A stretch of 42,306 bases of DNA from Sediminibacterium sp. (GTDB lineage: Bacteria; Bacteroidota; Bacteroidia; Chitinophagales; Chitinophagaceae), in contig JAOASV010000203.1 of NCBI GenBank assembly GCA_030158535.1, positions 1-42,306 on the forward strand, in the 5' to 3' direction. Positions 41,136 to 42,306 of this stretch are shown piece after piece. The position numbers were made by a program, and so were the translations under genes. The notes under the pieces are model-generated. The model did not search any database and was not told where the DNA came from. It worked only from the letters and a program-made list of their open reading frames with translations. Positions within the stretch are counted from its first letter, which is position 1, and each line of letters starts with the position of its first letter.

Positions 41136-42306
41136 ATGTTTTCTAAACGCGCTTCTCTTCTTTTTGTTTTATTTGCTTCTGTTCAGTTTGTAATGGCGCA
41201 AACCACTGGTACCACAGTGTTTGAGTCGGGTACAGAAGGGCATAAAATTTACCGTATTCCAGCTATTGTAAAGCTTCCAAATAAAAATTTGTTGGCATTT
41301 TGTGAAGGGCGTGTAAACGGTGGTGGTGATTTTGGTGATATCAATATTGTGCTTAAAAAAAGTACCGATGGTGGCGTTACCTGGTCTGCGCTTTCGACCG
41401 TTATTGATTATGATAAATTACAAGCAGGTAATCCAGCACCCGTAGTAGACGTTACGGACCCACGTTACCCTAAGGGTAGAGTTTTTTTATTTTACAATAC
41501 AGGTAATAATGATGAATATTCGATGCGGATGGGAAAGGGTATTCGTGAAGTTTGGTATGTAACATCAGAAGATGGTGGTGATACCTGGTCAACACCTATA
41601 AATATTACAGCGCAGGTGCACCGTCCAAATCAGCCGGCTATCAATGCCGCCTACCGCTTTACCGAAGATTGGCGCAGTTATGCCAACACACCTGGCCACG
41701 CCACACAGTTTACTGCTGGCACTTATAAGGGACGAATGTATGTAGCCGCAAATCACTCTTCAGGTACTCCACAAAAAAACTTTGAAGACTACAATGCGCA
41801 TGGTTTTTATACTGACGATCACGGCCAAACCTTTTCGCTTGCAAACATAGTTTCATTACCTGGCAGTAATGAAGCAACTGCTGCTACTTTAACGAATGGG
41901 AGGCTCATTTTAAATGTACGCAATCAAGCGGGTAATATTAAACTCAGACATATTTCTTATAGTAATGATGGTGGGGTAAGTTGGCAAGAAAATTATTTTG
42001 ATTCTAGTTTAGTAGATCCAGTATGTGAGGGATCGATACTCGAAGTTGGCCATAAAAAAGGGAAAACCATACTAGCATTTTCAAATGCCGCCGATGCAAA
42101 AAAAAGAGACAACCTCACGCTTCGCATTAGTTACGACGAAGGAAAAACTTGGACGAGCAACACTACAAAAAATAAAGCGATTGTAATTGCAAAAGCGCCA
42201 GAAAATTACAAAGGAGATTACGCTGCTTATTCGGATCTTGTTGCTTTAGATGCAAAACGAATAGGTGTTCTTTATGAAAAAGAAAACTACAGTAAAATTG
42301 TGTTCA
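41136..42306 (+). CDS. Exo-alpha-sialidase, GH33, C-terminus cut by window edge
   Basis: Translated by me from ATG 41136: about 390 residues are present and the frame is open at the window end. The signal peptide MFSKRASLLFVLFASVQFVM is followed by AQ. The GH33 arginine motif is YRIP (Arg40), followed by the acid-containing GGGDFGDINIV. Five Asp boxes are visible: STDGGVTW, SEDGGDTW, TDDHGQTF, SNDGGVSW and SYDEGKTW. The nucleophile-region Glu is in PVCEGSIL. Removes terminal sialic acids, or related nonulosonic acids, from glycoconjugates outside the cytoplasm. With the GH20 hexosaminidase it points to use of complex glycans; no sialic-acid uptake or catabolic genes are in the window. Confidence 0.92.
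   Translation, partial: MFSKRASLLFVLFASVQFVMAQTTGTTVFESGTEGHKIYRIPAIVKLPNKNLLAFCEGRVNGGGDFGDINIVLKKSTDGGVTWSALSTVIDYDKLQAGNPAPVVDVTDPRYPKGRVFLFYNTGNNDEYSMRMGKGIREVWYVTSEDGGDTWSTPINITAQVHRPNQPAINAAYRFTEDWRSYANTPGHATQFTAGTYKGRMYVAANHSSGTPQKNFEDYNAHGFYTDDHGQTFSLANIVSLPGSNEATAATLTNGRLILNVRNQAGNIKLRHISYSNDGGVSWQENYFDSSLVDPVCEGSILEVGHKKGKTILAFSNAADAKKRDNLTLRISYDEGKTWTSNTTKNKAIVIAKAPENYKGDYAAYSDLVALDAKRIGVLYEKENYSKIVF

Overview
The window comes from a low-GC, AT-biased Bacteroidota chromosome, most likely a Chitinophagaceae-type relative; the family placement is inference from gene content. Supporting signs are: Bacteroidota-style promoter boxes (TAnnTTTG) close to start codons, almost no Shine-Dalgarno sequences, frequent GTG/TTG starts, many signal peptides ending in A-Q, and typical families (DUF4838, DUF4369/TlpA, paired rhomboids, SCO/MerC, BNR-repeat exoproteins). 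No rRNA, tRNA, insertion sequence, phage or CRISPR array was seen. Coding density is very high, and no gap longer than 300 bases lacks a gene.

Layout. 1-3934: the start of mtgA (peptidoglycan glycosyltransferase, cut by the window edge), then apbE, a SUMF1-fold protein without the full FGE cysteine pair, and a Tat-exported Gfo/Idh/MocA oxidoreductase. A bidirectional terminator follows. 3986-11000: a glycan-degradation island of a GH20 hexosaminidase and a large secreted esterase on the minus strand, facing a DUF4838 protein on the plus strand. A palindrome with a LacI-type CG core lies between the divergent units. 11047-14606: a small exported protein made of six Y-x-S-Q repeats (resembling the DUF6150 / 7(1) septoil-knot family) and a 1067-residue BNR/sortilin-like exoprotein. 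14596-21130: a tightly overlapping five-gene minus-strand operon encoding a SulP anion transporter, beta-carbonic anhydrase, an ABC exporter with a degenerate ATPase domain, HlyD and TolC. 21190-24685: a small exported hypothetical protein, then the operon lptB - GH3 family - fabG.

24738-33015: mainly housekeeping genes: metF, a TlpA-like thiol oxidoreductase, rlmD, two consecutive rhomboids (the second without catalytic residues), an endonuclease/exonuclease/phosphatase-family protein and cysS. 33012-34589: a small metal/redox locus with merC-like and SCO genes diverging around a perfect TTGCAAC-N3-GTTGCAA operator, and a Fur-family regulator directly downstream of SCO. 34598-41083: an epimerase, an lpxD-like acyltransferase, an rluE-like pseudouridine synthase behind two hairpins, lysS, an HSDL2-like SDR, gmk and a nitroreductase. 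The window ends inside a GH33 sialidase, which with GH20 and the esterase suggests use of complex amino-sugar or sialylated glycans.

The most notable points are the SulP-carbonic anhydrase operon carrying an exporter whose ABC signature, Walker B acids and H-loop are all replaced, the knot-like repeat protein, the merC/SCO operator with its adjacent Fur regulator, and the catalytically dead second rhomboid.
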